NCBI GenBank assembly: GCA_008638375.1
Contig: CM018038.1
Location: 34,586,169 to 34,650,168, forward strand
Source of the DNA: Nyssa sinensis
Taxonomy: Eukaryota > Streptophyta > Magnoliopsida > Cornales > Nyssaceae
Reading direction: 5' to 3'
Length of the DNA stretch: 64,000 nucleotides
Position 1 is the stretch's first letter. Every line of letters starts with the position of its first letter. Below are positions 36,142-47,547 of this stretch, piece after piece. The translations under genes and the position numbers were made by a program. The notes below the pieces were generated by a model. The model did no database searches and had not been told where the DNA came from. It saw nothing but the letters and a program-made list of their open reading frames with translations.

Positions 36142-39100
36142 TGTAATACCCCAACCCAAATATCGAGTAATGTGACACGCATTACGAGGTAACAAACAGT
36201 AGTTAAAATTTACTACTAGGAAATTAAAGATTTAAGGAAATATGCAAATAAACATAATCCCAAATTCATGGTTATGTTAATCTACATAAAATAACATATG
36301 TACATTAACATATACAAATACACACATCGAGTGTGTATTGTGTGTATGTGTATTGCTAACAATATATATACACAAGTATACACACATATATACCTATATA
36401 TACACATAAATATACATATATATAATATAAAAGTATATATATACATGTAAGCATATATATATATATATTTGTGTGCAGAATTGTGTGATAGTGCGAGAGA
36501 GTGTCGGTTGATGTATGTGTGTGTGTTCAAGTGTATTAGTGTATGTTATATTATATGTATATTATATACAAAATATCATAAAAATTAAATGAAAAGCTGA
36601 AAGTGGAAAAAGCAAAATTAAATGGGTGTGAGAAAATTGATGAGAAGTGAAAGATGGAGGCTGAGGTCGTGTAGAAAGAGAGAGAGAGGGAGGTGGAAAT
36701 GGCTATAAGAGCAAGTGCATGCACTGCATGCTTGCTCTTTAAGAAAGAAACCAAGAGGAAAGGAACCAAGAAGCTAAGGAAGAAAATCAGAGGTAGATGA
36801 GGAGAATAACACTGTAAAAAGGTAAACACAAGATTTACCATGTTTTCTCTCTCTAGAATTTTACCTACGTATGAATTGTTTAAGTCTTGATTTATGTATA
36901 TATAGTGTTTAGGATGTGTTGAAGCTTAACCAGGGATGAGAAATGAACTCTAAAACAGCCTAAAACGCAAAACCCACAAGAAACAGCCATTAAAGGACCT
37001 TTCTTATAGCAGGTCTGAAATCATTGGAACCAAACCACGTTTGGTGTAATGGAACCTCAACTAAACCCTCTAAGTGTTTTAAAAACACAAGGCTGTGATC
37101 AAAAAGACCCAAGAAAACCCAAAAAATTTAGAGTTGCAGGTTTCGGGTTTAAAACCCAACCTCACCAACTCACTATGAAGACCACTGTTAAGAATGAAAA
37201 ATGAAACCCAATGAAGAGGGGACGACAACAAAAGAAATTCTAAAAGATTTGACTCAAGAAACAGCCTTAATGTTGGAGATGCAGGTTTGATTATCAAACT
37301 TTAAACCGAATGGTAGAGCCCTATTTGAGCTTTCAAATGAATACCGAAATGGTCCTTATTGTCTTAAGAATAAATAGAAATAAAAATAGTAAGGTTTGAG
37401 TGAGCCAAGCTTTACGAAATTGAAGAGTAAGGAAACCAAAAATTAAGGCAATAGTGGTTGGGTGGTGAAGAAGACGATAAGTCAACTCGCCAACTCGATT
37501 CGAGTTGAGCCTGTTGACTCAGACACGTGTTATAAAGGGGAAGGGTCACCACATAAATGAAACGACAGTGTTTCGCTTAAGTGTTTAAAACCCTGATTTT
37601 CGAGTTGAGCGTGTTGACTCAAACACGTGTTATGAAGGGGAAGGGTCACCGCATAAATGAAACGACAGCGTTTGGCTTAAGGGTTTAAAACCCTGATTTG
37701 GCCTGTTTGGCTACATGGTTTGGACCTCAATTTAATAACCCACACAAAGATAGGATAACCTATCCAGGTTTAAGGGCCTTGTACGCTGTTTGGCCAAGGA
37801 AAATTAAGAAAAACAAAGGGGCTGAAGCCCTAGAGACTCGAACGGCAGACCTCCCCCACGAAAACCCCTTTCCCTTCCACTTGGACGCGCACGCGTGTGT
37901 GATGTAAATGGGCATGAATATGTATATATTATATATGAGATAAAATAAAGAAAATAAAAAGGCGTTGCGCACCTTGGGACTCGAACAAGAAACCAAGGGG
38001 ATGAAACCAAGAGTGCGAACCAATTTGGACAGGACAATCCCGTGCCAAATATTCGCACGAATATATATATATATATATATAATGTATAATTTCTATTAAA
38101 TAAAGAATAAATTAATTAATTAAATTAAATTAAATGATGACGAAATGACCCGTTGTCCAAATTTAACAAGTTATTAGTGTATTCTTAATATCTCAGACCT
38201 CCTGAGTCCAATGGTGAGGTCCGCGTCACGAGATGAGGTCCCGAAAAATTAAAGACACGTAAAAATGCTAAAAGACCAAAATACCCCTACTACTACCAAA
38301 TCTAAACGGAATTTCGCGAAAGCCTAAATTGACTTTCTTTGACGTTCCGGACCCAATGGTAGAGTCTAATTGACCAACAGAAATGTCTAAAAAAAAGAGA
38401 TATAAAATTTGATGAATAGCATAAGTCAAGTGACTATAAACTAGAACGTTGCCCTACATACTAAATTAAGTAATAAGGTTCGTATTTCATAATAAAATAT
38501 GGAAAGACACAACACGTAAACATGTGAAGTAAATAAATCAAATTTAAAATTAATGGAGCTACCAGAAGAGTGATAAATTGAAATGAAGCTTAATTTCTAA
38601 CACGTAAATTGTGTTTTAGGTAGAAATTATCATGGATAAGTAGAAAGCTTTCATGGAAGAGCTTTTATGGGAGAGCAAAGTAGTACAAAGAAAGATAAGG
38701 ATTGCCAAGATGAATGAGATTGTCTCAGTCAGGCCCTTTATCTACAGAGCTCCTATCATCCCAATAGGACAACTTATGAAGTAAGCTGTTGCAAGGAAAC
38801 TTGTTGAAACAAAACTGAAGGAAGAAGAAGAGGAACGAGAAAACACCGAAACCTTAAGTGAAATGCTTCAGAGGTAATGTTTATTATAATAAAGCCATAA
38901 TGTGAATAGATGTGTAATACAATTATAAAACACTATGGGATAGGTAGATTTTAGAAATAAAACCTATCATTAAAATAGGCTTACGTAGTCTAAGAATAGA
39001 CTAAGATCACTAGTTGATTTAAATGCATGTGAAATTTATGAAATTTTCATAAACTGTTTTAGGTTAAGAAAAGGCAAAGGGAAGGCACCTCAGTAGAGCC

Positions 39101-40344
39101 AACCCAGAAGTATAAAGTGAGTAACCCTGTATTTGAAGTGGAGATTTAACTCCATGGATTTGAAAAAATTTTAAGTTCAAAAGATATGAAATGTTGAATT
39201 CCAAATTCAGTATTTACATGATTCAGTTTTAAATTGTTCTGGTTTTATAAACTCTATTATGACATGCTTAGTAAATGGTTTCTACTACAGTTTTCTTAAA
39301 ATACATTTCAACATGTCTAAGTTAAAATGCCAAAATCTTGTAAAGTGTTCTGAAATTGCATATTCCAAGTATTTGAAGATTCTATCATGAAATCATGAAC
39401 GTTATGTTTTAAATGCTCATAAAAGCATCTATGTGAAAAAGTCATGTGATAAGTGTATTTAAATGCAAGAAAAGTTGTGCATAAGCACCATGGATTTTGT
39501 TGAGTTTCTTCGGAACTCAACCACGATACGAATAAATTCCAAGTAGCAGGATCTAATCCCCCAAGCATATGAGATATCTCCACGTAAAGTAAAATGAGAG
39601 TCTGGTTCGAAACAGATTCTACTAATGAAAGTGATAAGACGTTATATTGGAAATGGAAGCAGGTTTTACCCTCATTTTCATCATGCATACTTACATGTTT
39701 TAAAGTACATATGTATAAGTTTAGCTTGAATACTTAAATTGTTTCAAAGTTATATGTTTTAAGGAATGCATATATTCAGTGTTCAAAGTATATGAACAAT
39801 TGGTAGTGATTATTTTATAAACTCTCATGTGATAAAGCATTGCCAATTGAAACCCTATGACGAATATTGGAATTACTCACAAGCTTAGATAGATTACCAG
39901 ATTTTTATCCGATCCCCCCTTTCAGGTGATTGACGGCAGTCTTGATTTTGAGGACGATGATGATGAGTCTAGCCGTTTTTGGAAGAAATGTTTAAATAGT
40001 TCTTTTGTTAAGTACTATGAACTTTTGTATTAGTAAAATAGTACATTGTTATGTATAAGTCCCACGAGGCAATCAAACATGTATTAGTTATAAAGTCTTC
40101 AGAATTTTTATTATGCTCTGAATGTATAATCATGTGTATTATTATGAATAGCAGTAGTACCGGACGGATGTGCATAAATTTAAAATAAGAAAAAAAAAAG
40201 AAAAAGTTTTTCATGCTTCCGCAAACACAGGTCGCACTCTTGTTCGGTACCGCAGCTCATGTGAGCCTTCGCCTAAGGGTCCTCGGGCCTTAGGGTGGCA
40301 GTCGAGATGTGAGATCCGCACAGAGTGGGTTTCGGGTCGTGACA
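36142..40344 (+). repeat. Element B 3' LTR (4203 bp)
   Basis: It begins TGTAATACCCCAACCC and ends GGGTTTCGGGTCGTGACA, immediately followed by the TAAGT target duplication. It retains the ~1.05-kb block (about 37212-38255) missing from the 5' LTR. That block holds tRNA-like modules on the minus strand. Confidence 0.93.
37808..38060 (-). other. tRNA-like modules in element B 3' LTR
   Basis: On the minus strand GTTCGAGTCTC (37843-37833) is a good B-box, with a poor A-box GCGTCCAAGTGG about 45 bp upstream. GTTCGAGTCCC near 37985-37975 is a second B-box, without a clear A-box. The first is followed by a GGGCTTCAGCCCC palindrome and T-rich tract, as in LTRs D and F. Degenerate; no functional tRNA expected. 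Confidence 0.45.
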
Positions 40345-40349
40345 TAAGT

Positions 40350-40469
40350 TATGAACCCTCCATGCCTGGTCATTTCAGATGAAGTAACGTTTTTATGATC
40401 TATACCCTAAAGAGCTCATTATAGACACGTGTCATGTTCTGGATACGATAGCCAATTTATGGTATATCA
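40350..40469 (-). repeat. Element A 3' LTR, right part
   Basis: It matches 47420-47542, sharing GGTCATTTCAGATGAAGTAA, AGAGCTCATTATA and GATACGATAGCCAATTTATG, and ends GGTATATCA. On the minus strand the adjoining CCAGGGGGGGAGTACT is the polypurine tract. Confidence 0.93.
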
Positions 40470-40709
40470 AGTACTCCCCCCCTGGCAGAGCCTTAGTTTT
40501 GTGGCATTTACTCAGAGTTAGGCTTAGGGTTTCTGAGATGTTATACGCGTGTTCGTCATAAATGCATCATTCGGCATACTGAGGTAGCAACCGTTGATGT
40601 GACATTTATTACATCAGCCGCCAGTTAGGGATACGAGGCTATAATTGCTCCAACCACTATGGCAGTTTAGAAGCAACGCCCCCCCAACGCAGGCGTCTAT
40701 TGGAAAATC

Positions 40710-40718
40710 TATAAAATA
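40710..40718 (+). promoter_or_regulatory. Candidate TATA box for antisense ORF
   Basis: TATAAAATA followed by GGGGG lies about 200 bp before the antisense ORF start at 40917, on the strand opposite to element A. Position and sequence fit a Pol II core promoter; activity is inferred only. Confidence 0.5.
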
Positions 40719-40916
40719 GGGGGCAACACTCCACTGCTCCCCCTTGCAACACGTTGATATTTTAATCATTTCAACAGCAAGAGAGATTCCCAAGTGAGGC
40801 GATCTCTGGTGTGCCAGAAAAATTCCTCCGATCAAGACCTCAGTCAGGTTTGGTTCACAAACATTTCTTAAATTTTTTATTTTTTTCTCTTCTTCCTTCT
40901 ATTATTCTTTGAGACA

Positions 40917-41420
40917 ATGTCTACTTCTGATGCCTAGTCAAGTACTGGTCACAAAATCGTAGAATCACAAGGAATAGATAACCAAATAGAATTAAATCTA
41001 GTAACTAGCAGTCCCTTAGAAAATAGACCTACTAGTAGTCCGGCCTCAAGTTCTAAGGTTAAGATAGTTGAGGCCTTTTTAGAGCCTTGGAATAGAAAAG
41101 CTAAAACCTCTGGTAAGACCCATAAAAGGGAAGAGGGTAAAATCATCATTACTCAAAGCATGATAGATGCTCTAAAGGCTGCTTTTAATTTCCCTAATAA
41201 TGTGTCCTATAGGATACCTGAACCTATGACTGCCCTTCTGATGTCCAACATGGTGAGATCTGTGCTTACCTTGAGTGGTTTGAGATCGAAGTACGGTTCC
41301 CCTTCCACCGTATTATTAGGGAATTTTTTAGTTGGTTTAACATGTGTTCGACTGATCTAAACGTTAATAGTTGGAGGTAACTGCTTGGTTTTATAGTTTT
41401 AGGACACCTGAATGGTGTTA
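40917..41420 (+). pseudogene. Antisense ORF of element A (plant transposon-protein-like)
   Basis: On the strand opposite to pol, starting ATG 40917, frames read SPLENRPTSSPASSSKVKIV, then AFNFPNNVSYRIPEPMTALL. After a frame change come RFPFHRIIREFFSWFNMCST and LNVNSWR (stop) LLGFIVLGHL. The pattern of a Phe/Pro-rich loop, an arginine-glutamate helix, then NSWR-LLGFIVL resembles the Transposase_28 type of putative plant transposon protein (PF04195). I recall that family from antisense ORFs at the 3' end of Tat-lineage Gypsy elements. Stops at about 40935 and 41357 and the shift make it non-functional. Its real function is unknown. Confidence 0.6.
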
Positions 41421-41431
41421 AGGTAGACATT

Positions 41432-41757
41432 CTTACTCGCCTATGGCACTGAGACAATCATTACTATTAAGATTGGTATGCCAACCCTTAAACAGACCTC
41501 TTTAACCAAGAGACCAATGTTCAAAAGCTCTCAAAAAATCTAGATCTTCTAAAAGAAACGAACGAGCAAGCTCTGATTAGAACTGAAGCCTGCCAGCAAA
41601 CAATGGCTAAATACTTAAACAAAGGGTTAAAACCTTAGAAGATCTAGATTTTTTGTGAGCTTTTGAACATTGGTCTCTTAGTTAAAGAGGTTTATTTTAA
41701 GGGTTGGCATACCGATCTTAATAGGAATGATTATCTCGGTGCCATAGGCGAGTGAGA
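41432..41757. repeat. Inverted duplication of integrase C-terminal segment
   Basis: Arms 41432-41552 (+) and 41645-41757 (-) are imperfect reverse complements around a ~92-bp loop. Both encode the Gypsy integrase phrase LAYGTE...IKIGMPTL, the left arm and loop on the plus strand, the right arm on the minus strand. The minus copy is in the expected position relative to pol. The plus copy is an extra, inverted piece lying just behind the antisense ORF. Confidence 0.85.
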
Positions 41758-41845
41758 ATGGTGTCTCTGTAGTTGGGGTTCTTCTAATAGTTCGGTAGGC
41801 CTAGAGAACCCCAAGGAGCTCTTCGATCGCAAGGAGCTCTTCGAC

Positions 41846-42600
41846 CTATATTACCTTGGCTACTTCTAACTTTCTCTTTATAGCCTCGAGGATAGTACAG
41901 TTGGTGACCTTAACTTGCCCATTAGCTTGATGATGTCTTGGAAAAGAGAAATGGTGACTAATATAGAGAACCTCACAAAAGTTTCTGAATACCTTTCCTG
42001 TGAATTCCGTTCCATTATCTAAAATGATAACTTTGAGGATACCAAACCTGCACACAATATTCTTCTAAGTAAAGTTTTGACCTCTACCTTAGTAATGTGG
42101 GTTAGTGGTTTAACTTCTGCCCACTTAGAGAAGTAGTCAATGGTGACCAATACGAATCTTCTGTTCTGAGGCTCTTTTAGTAGTGGCCCCACGATGTCCA
42201 TTCCCCACTGAGAAAATGGCCAAGGACTAGCAATAGGGATGAGCTCATACTGAGGTTGATATTGGTAAGAAGAAAAACGCAAACATTTCTCACACTTCTG
42301 AACATATTCTTTAGCTTGTTTTCGCATACTAGGTGAATAGTAACCCTAAGTTAGTGCTTGTTTGGCAATGGTTCTTCCGCCATTATGGTTGTCACATATT
42401 CCTTCATGTATTTCAGCTAAAACATAGTGGGCCTCTTCTGGAGTCAAACACAGTAGGAGGGGATGCGTGTAAGACATTTGGTAAGGTTTTTCTTTAAGGA
42501 TCAAATATCGATCTACCCTGATTCGGATCCTTCTGGCTTGATTTTTTTCTTCTGGAAGCAATCCTTCCATCAAGTATTTAATGATAGAAGTCATCCAATT
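41846..42600 (-). pseudogene. Element A integrase remnant
   Basis: Minus-strand frames give the HHCC zinc-binding region (EIHEGICDNHNGGRTIAKQA, then CEKCLRF). The core follows with WGMDIVGP (first Asp), FVLVTIDYFSKWAEV, then IILDNGTEFTGKVF (second Asp) and HQANGQVKVTN, in which the usual catalytic Glu position reads K. A stop follows the zinc-finger HHCC start (after KQAL-T) and a frame change lies near 42030. The enzyme inserted element DNA into the chromosome; this copy cannot. Confidence 0.88.
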
Positions 42601-42849
42601 TGGAGATTTTTCAAAAATCTAAAGAGCTTGTGACACTTCAATGCTGGGCTTTATTTAATAGGAGATTTTCACCATAGAATCTCTTTTTGGCTTGAGATGG
42701 GAGGCCATATTTGCTAGTGCTTCTGCCCTGAAATTTTGATTTCTTTCAATCTTTTAAATAGTGAACTTGTGGAAAGATTATTTTAATTTTTTCACCATTT
42801 CTGAATACTTGATCATTCTACTATCTTTGGTAGAATATTCTCACAGGAT

Positions 42850-43640
42850 TTAACTAAATACAAGTTAAGATTTTGAAAATGCATCAAAGTTCAGAGCTTC
42901 ACATTCTAGAACTAGCTTTAAACCGAGGATAAGTGCCTTGTACTTAGATTCATTGTCAGAGGCTCTGAATCCTAAGCTAACGACTTTTTTGGTTATGATC
43001 CCATCAGAGGACTGAAGTATTATACCTACTCTAGAGCCCTTATTTGTAGAAGAACCATCAGTGTAAAGTAACCATGTCGAAGTGTCTGTAATGGTTTGAG
43101 CCTTTGAATGTTGTGTTCCTGTGAATTCAACTATAAAATTTGTTAATGCCTGAGCATTGATAGCAGTTCATGAAATGTAAGATATGTCAAACCCTCCTAA
43201 CTTTACTGACCACTTAATCAATCATCCACAAACTTCGAGTTTGTGAATGACTGATTTCAAAGGATATAATGTGGGAATTACGATGGGATAAGCTTAAAAG
43301 TATGACCTGAGCTTCCGAGCAAATATTACCAAGGCTAATTCAAATTTTTTTAATTTCGGAATACCTTATCTCGGTGTCCAAAAGTGCTTTACTAACATAG
43401 AAGAAAGGCTTTTGAACTCCTTTGTCTTCCCTTATTAATGCAGAGTTGACTGCACTTTCTAACACAGCTAAATACATGAGTAGTTTTTCGCCTGCCATTG
43501 GTTTTGAAAGAAGGTCAGGGGAGCCTAAGTACTGTTTGAGTTGTTGGAAGGATTCTTCACATTCAGAGTTCCACTCTAGGGCCTTACTCCCCCTTAAAGC
43601 TTTAAAGAATGGAAGGCATTGATCCATTGATTTAGAGATA
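42850..43640 (-). pseudogene. Element A RNase H region
   Basis: The 43627-43340 frame reads FFKALRGSKALEWNSECEES, the connection domain, through SKALLDTEIRYSEI. Further on, near 43085-42880, the minus strand reads WLLYTDGSSTNKGSRVGI and ASDNESKYKALILGL. These are the D and E motifs of a Gypsy RNase H, in which the E-A-E-Y-E-A block has become E-S-K-Y-K-A. Frames are interrupted by stops. Confidence 0.8.
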
Positions 43641-43649
43641 AACCTATTC

Positions 43650-44600
43650 AGTGATGTTATCCTTCTATTTAGCCCTTGAATATCTTTCTTAGTTCTGGGG
43701 GATTCTAGGTCTATTAGAGCCTTGATCTAGGTAGGATCTGCTTCAATTCCTCTTTGGGAAACTAAGAAACCCAAGAATTTTCCCTCTGTAATCCCAAAGA
43801 TACATTTTGATGGGTTAAGTTTCATTCAATATTCTTTTTGGGTGTCAAATGTCTTGGATAAATGTTGGATGTGGTTAGCCTTCTGAGCACTTTTAACAAG
43901 CATATCATCAACATAGACTTCTATTGTATCTCTGATTTGGAGGTCAAATATCTTATTCATAAGCCTTTGATATGTGGCTCCAACATTCTTTAGACCAAAC
44001 GATATCACTCTATAAAAATAGAGACTTGTTCTAATATAAAGGTTGTTTTCTCCTGGTCTAGATGATGCATTTGGATCTGTTTGTACCAAGAGTATGGGTG
44101 CATGAAGCTCATGAGTTTGTGACTTGTCGTACTATCAACGAGTTGATCAATTTTGGGAAGAGTAAAGTTGTCTTTAGGACTAGCTTTATTGAGGTTGGTA
44201 TAGTCAACACAGACTCTCTATTTTCCATTTTTCTTCTTTACAAGAACTGTATTGGCAAGCTATTCGGGGTAAAATACCTCTCTTACCATTCCAGCATCTA
44301 GCAACCTCTAGACTTCTTCATTAATGATTTTGTGACGTTCTGGGGCAAACGTCACCCTCTTCTGTCTCACAGAAGGATGATCTAGATCAGTCATTAGCTT
44401 GTGAGAAATGAAGTCAAGATTTATTCGCTCCATATCTCTAGTCTCCCAAGCAAATACCAAAAGGTTGGCTTTTAAGAATTTAATAATCTCCTTTTGCTCA
44501 GAAAGAGACAAAGATGAGCTGATTTGTAAGTACTTCCCCTCTTCTTTGGTGCTGACGAGTACTTTGATGGGTTTTTCCATTGGTTTTACCATGCTGTCCC
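43650..44600 (-). pseudogene. Element A reverse transcriptase remnant
   Basis: The minus strand gives FAPERHKIINEEV, LLDAGMVREV, VLVKKKNGK (stop) RVCVDYTNLNKASPKDNF, LPKIDQLVDSTTSHKLMSFM, and later the intact active site YVDDM at 43915-43901 within IEVYVDDMLVKS. At least five stops and a frame change separate these blocks, and a GYNQI-type motif reads WYKQI. It converted element RNA into DNA; this copy is dead. Confidence 0.9.
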
Positions 44601-44829
44601 TTCCTCTTGGACTTAGTAGTTCATCTATCTCAGAAGGACATTTCTCGGCCTCTTGAATTTCTAGAGAGGGAGAATGCTTTTCCTTATGAGGATACTGTAA
44701 TTTCTATTTGGAAGGTCTTTCTTTGAGTACGAAGGCATGGCATTCTCAGGTAGTGGGCTGACATGCCTTAATGGTAAGAACATTGTCTTCGTGGACATAT
44801 TTCAAGCATTGATGGAGGGTTGAAGTAAC

Positions 44830-45130
44830 TACCCCTATTTAGTTGATCCAAGGTCTTCTAATAATGACATTATAAGGAGATTTGGCGTCTAAGACCATGA
44901 ATTCAAAAATCAGGGTCTTCTGGTCATTTGCTTCTCCTACCGTGGTCGGTAGATTAATTCTGCCCATTGGGAAACTAAGGTTCCCATTCAATCCTGCTAT
45001 TACCACAATGGTAGCTCTGATGTATTTAGGGTCAAGCTTCATATGTTTAAAGGGCTTGTAGAATAACTAATTGGTAGAGCTTCCAATGTCTACGAGAACC
45101 CTTCTAATCTCAAAGTTAACAATTTTGAGT
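44830..45130 (-). pseudogene. Element A aspartic protease remnant
   Basis: The minus strand reads RRVLVDIGSSTN, with the active-site D-T/S-G reading D-I-G, then FKHMKLDPKY, GRINLPTTVGEANDQKT and FMVLDAKSPYNVIIRRPWIN. The last is the familiar L/V-x-x-x-S-P/A-Y-N-x-I-x-G-R-P-W end of plant Gypsy retropepsins. Stops occur before LFYKPF and after PWIN. Confidence 0.82.
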
Positions 45131-45599
45131 GAGATGACAAGAGCATCATTGTGGGGACAGTGTATCCCAATGAGGTCGAGTTCAGAGAACTACATCTACA
45201 GTTCTAACCTTATTTTTTTTTCTCAATGGCCGAGATTTGGATGACATATGGTTCCGCCCTTATTTCTTGAGCATATCTTTTTCGGGCCCGATTAGACATC
45301 CTTACCATTACATTGTCAGCATGGAGCTCGAAGATGACCTATTGCTTATTTTGTTGTTGGTGGTCATTCTACACTTCCCTCTACTTTGGCCTCTTTTGAA
45401 GGGGTCTCTCGTCCTTGGGATTCTACCTACCGTCCTAGAGGATGAATTTTCTCAATCACCCCCTTTTGATGAGGTGCTCTATCTCCTGCTTTAGAGATTC
45501 GCACTCCTCAGTTCTATGGCCCTCTTACTTGTTTCTATTTCTAGAGTGAGGGTTGCTTTTCAGTGTTCTGGCCACCTCAGGTTTTCACCTGTTGGAGCA

Positions 45600-47002
45600 T
45601 ATAGGTAAGAGAAGCATTAAACAGAGTATAAGTTTCATACCTTCTAGAGCCAAAATTGTTCTAGACTCTTGATGTCGTTTTCTTATCGGACTCTTGGTCC
45701 TCTTTTTATTGTCCCTATTATCCTTCTTCTGAACTTGTTCGTCCTTCTGAACTTGCTCTTTAGCTTTTCAGAATGAAGCTTTTGTATCTTCAAGATTAAT
45801 ATATTTTCGTGCTCTATCCATAAGCATTGTCATGTCGGCAAGGAAATTTTTGGTCAATGAATCCTAACAGTGTCCAGGCCCAAGGCCTGAAGTGAAGGCG
45901 GCCACCAAGAATTTTGAATTGCAGTCATTTATTTCTGTGAGTTCGGTATTGAAACGAGCCATGTATTCTCGCAGCGACTCTCCCTTTGCTTTTTTAACTA
46001 TCAGCAGGAATTTTGGCCCTTTTCTCAACTTCCCATTTGTTAAAAACCAGCCAAGAAATAGCTTGTTGAGTTCATAAAAGTTGCTAACCGATTTATAGGG
46101 AAAGTTGTGAAACCATTTAAGGGCAGTACCCTTCAAGTTAGTCACAAAATTTCAACACATAAAGGCATCGGTAGCCCCATGCAGGGCCATTGTATGGCGA
46201 TAATGAGATAGATGGTCCCCAGGTTCCTCAGACCCATCATAGAGAGTGAATTTTGGGACAATAAATTTCTTGGGTCACTCATCTATCATATAACAGAAGT
46301 GAACGGCGATAAAAACCTACCAAGCAGTTTACTTTGCTTGTCTTGTTCTGAAAGAACATGGAACCCCTTGGTTTTGATCATCTGATCTTGAGAGTCTGCT
46401 ATCTCCTCCACCCTTTTAAGGGCCTTGGTTAGGTTTTGTTGTGCGGTGGGCACTTGTTGTTGGTCTTTTCCCATGCTTCTGAGTCTTAGATTTACGGGAG
46501 GAATTTGTCTAGTAGTAACAGAGGGGTGCTGCTCTCCCAAGACTGGTGGATGTGGGACCTTGGGAGGCTGAAGTCCTTGCTGCACTAGATTGGCTCCAGA
46601 GACCTTCGAGATTGGTATTCTTGTCCTGTTCTAGTAATGGACGGTAGGGTAGAACGTCAATATTGCTTTTCCCATAGCTGTTGACGATTGGGGATTAGTC
46701 CCCATATAGACGGTACCATGGGGGTGTACCGGCTGCGCATTGGGCAGCTCTTCATTGTGAGATCCTCCGTCCGTGGCGATGGTAGGAGGTTGAGGTCCTC
46801 TATGAACAACGTTAGTATGAAGATGATGATTGTTCTACTAGCTCTGAGCCAATGAAGCCAAAGTCTGTGACATGGCTGAGAGTTGTTCCTACATCTAATC
46901 GGATTGGCGTTGAATCCGATCAAGCTGCTATTATGGATGAATGGGTGTTTGTCCCCTTCCTCTTCCAAGAGGATGCTGATTTTGAGGGTTAGTTGGGGCC
47001 AT
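45600..47002 (-). pseudogene. Element A gag remnant
   Basis: ATG at 47002 (minus) begins MAPTNPQNQHPLGRGRG, followed within 20 codons by two stops, so the frame is already broken. Downstream frames give a Pro/Gln-rich linker (about 46585-46290) and the gag core LKGTALKWFHNFPYKSVSNF, NKLF, KGESLREYMARFNTELTEI and AAFTSGLGPG (46145-45864). Typical of Gypsy capsid proteins. A basic Lys/Arg-rich tail follows to about 45660. Confidence 0.82.
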
Positions 47003-47064
47003 TAGTTCTTTTAAGAAAATAAAATAGGTTTTTTGATGAAAAATAATGAGAACGATTGTTGTTC

Positions 47065-47080
47065 TCACAAAAGGCGCCAA
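47065..47080 (-). other. Primer-binding site of element A
   Basis: The minus strand directly after the 5' LTR reads TTTGGCGCCTTTTGTGAGAA. TGGCGCC is the core of a primer site common in Tat-type plant Gypsy elements. Confidence 0.75.
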
Positions 47081-47082
47081 AC

Positions 47083-47542
47083 TGATGTTGCTCTTTTCTG
47101 GCCTGAAGGTTTCGCCTCATGAACTACCTGTCAAGAATTGGAGGTCAGAGTGTCACCGAGAAGGCTCTGGTGGTAGCCGCTACGATGATAAAGTTAGTAA
47201 ATAAATAAAGACAATAATTCAAGATGAAAATTAAACATGAATAAAAACGTACCTTATGACCTTATTTATAAAGTGTAGATTTTCCAAATTGAGTAGGACT
47301 AGGAGCCATGAAAATATGAATTCGAAGATATCCGTAAATAGTAGTTATCATATTGGATTCTGTTTCCTTATTCTGAGATCAGTAGTTTATGGAAGGCGGT
47401 GATAAGTTCTGAACCTCCTACTTTTGAACCCTCAGTGCTTGGTCATTTCAGATGAAGTAACCCTCTCATGATCTAGACCTTGAAGAGCTCATTATAAACG
47501 CGTGTCACGTTCTAGATACGATAGCCAATTTATGGTATATCA
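47083..47542 (-). repeat. Element A 5' LTR (460 bp, uninterrupted)
   Basis: On the plus strand it begins TGATGTTGC and ends GGTATATCA. It is flanked on the right by ATATC and on the left by the primer-binding site. It serves as the reference that shows where B split the other LTR (after GGTGATAAGT near 47407). Confidence 0.95.
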
Positions 47543-47547
47543 ATATC

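Larger units (their letters stand above)
26816..40344 (+). mobile_element. Gypsy element B, gag-only, with ~4-kb LTRs
   Basis: A 13.5-kb insertion flanked by TAAGT (26811-26815 and 40345-40349). The LTRs start TGTAAT and end CGTGACA: 26816-30007 and 36142-40344. A tRNA-Met-type primer site lies at 30011 and a polypurine tract (AAGGAGGGGAGAA) at about 36129-36141. The only coding sequence is a broken gag (34881-35921); no protease or pol is present. It is therefore a large non-autonomous derivative that would have needed enzymes from a relative. Its leader contains solo LTR C. Confidence 0.93.
26485..47547 (-). mobile_element. Gypsy element A (Tat-like), split by element B
   Basis: This is a Ty3/Gypsy element in minus orientation with target duplication ATATC at 26485-26489 and 47543-47547. 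Its right (5') LTR is 47083-47542. Its left (3') LTR is split into 26490-26815 and 40350-40469 by the insertion of element B. Next to the 5' LTR the minus strand reads TTTGGCGCCTTTTGTG, a GGCGCC-type primer-binding site. The internal region (40470-47082) has gag, protease, reverse transcriptase, RNase H and integrase in Gypsy order, all broken by stops, plus an antisense open frame at the 3' end. That last feature suggests the Tat lineage. Confidence 0.93.
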
